Shown here: positions 34,360 through 34,391 of the stretch, in pieces
Position numbering within the stretch: position 1 is the first letter of the stretch
How the letters are laid out: each line of letters starts with the position of its first letter
Assembly: GCA_030066455.1 (NCBI GenBank)
Contig: JASJBQ010000053.1
Location: 1-34,391 of the forward strand
Reading direction: 5' to 3'
DNA: 34,391 nucleotides
Origin: Desulfobacterales bacterium
Lineage (GTDB): Bacteria > Desulfobacterota > Desulfobacteria > Desulfobacterales > UBA5852
Notes under the pieces: model-generated
Databases searched by the model: none
What the model was told of the DNA's origin: nothing
What the model saw: the letters and a program-made list of their open reading frames with translations, nothing else
Translations under genes and position numbers: made by a program

Positions 34360-34391
34360 GATGGCTTCTATTATTATGGTGTGTAGAGATG

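Noticed and set aside
1..34391. CRISPR arrays, tRNA and rRNA genes.
   Set aside because: No regularly spaced repeats, cloverleaf-like segments or conserved rRNA blocks were seen on either strand by reading.

Overview
The window carries most of an extracellular contractile injection system (eCIS, a phage-tail-like secreted nanosyringe of the Afp/PVC type). It is encoded on the minus strand from about 33.2 kb down to about 13.3 kb. Behind it lie one intact cargo gene, a leader-only relic of a second cargo gene, and two unrelated ATPase genes. At the left edge, on the plus strand, is a very large Tc-toxin A-subunit-like gene whose 5' end is outside the window. The structural genes are GC-rich; the flanks and the cargo spacers are visibly more AT-rich. 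Gene content and codon use suggest an environmental Gram-negative bacterium, possibly Desulfobacterota, but nothing here fixes the taxon.

Layout, left to right: TcA-like toxin (1-6939, +); a convergent spacer; GHKL/Hsp90-type ATPase with a predicted Ig-like domain (7317-9161, -); AAA ATPase with DUF4143 (9433-10587, -) behind a promoter-like palindrome; AT-rich spacer; DUF4157 cargo protein with two further predicted enzymatic domains (10959-12737, -); orphan 83-residue DUF4157-type leader (12984-13235, -); then the eCIS operon read from right to left.

In transcription order the operon is: sheath, inner tube, zinc-ribbon baseplate protein, Pro/Ala-rich protein, DUF4255 tail terminator, AAA+ ATPase, 89-aa small protein, LysM/gp53-type hub adaptor, 96-aa tail protein, gp27-like hub, gp5-like spike, gp25-like wedge, short baseplate-J protein, long baseplate-J protein, gpI-like protein with a predicted beta-helix, and DUF6519/beta-helix protein. 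Many junctions overlap by 1-7 bases or are separated by fewer than 45 bases, so one long transcript is likely. The sheath and tube assemble around the hub, spike and wedge baseplate. The AAA+ ATPase and the terminator act in assembly. The DUF4157 protein is the likely payload.

Three parts expected from Afp/PVC are not seen: a tape-measure protein, a PAAR tip and a classical trimeric tail fibre. The most interesting items are the multi-enzyme architecture of the cargo protein, the paralogous leader-only gene in the slot next to the machine, the helix-hairpin-helix tail on the large baseplate-J protein, and the neighbourhood of a Tc-like toxin and an eCIS. The right end holds about 1 kb of gene-free AT-rich DNA and the 3' end of an IS5-type transposase gene.
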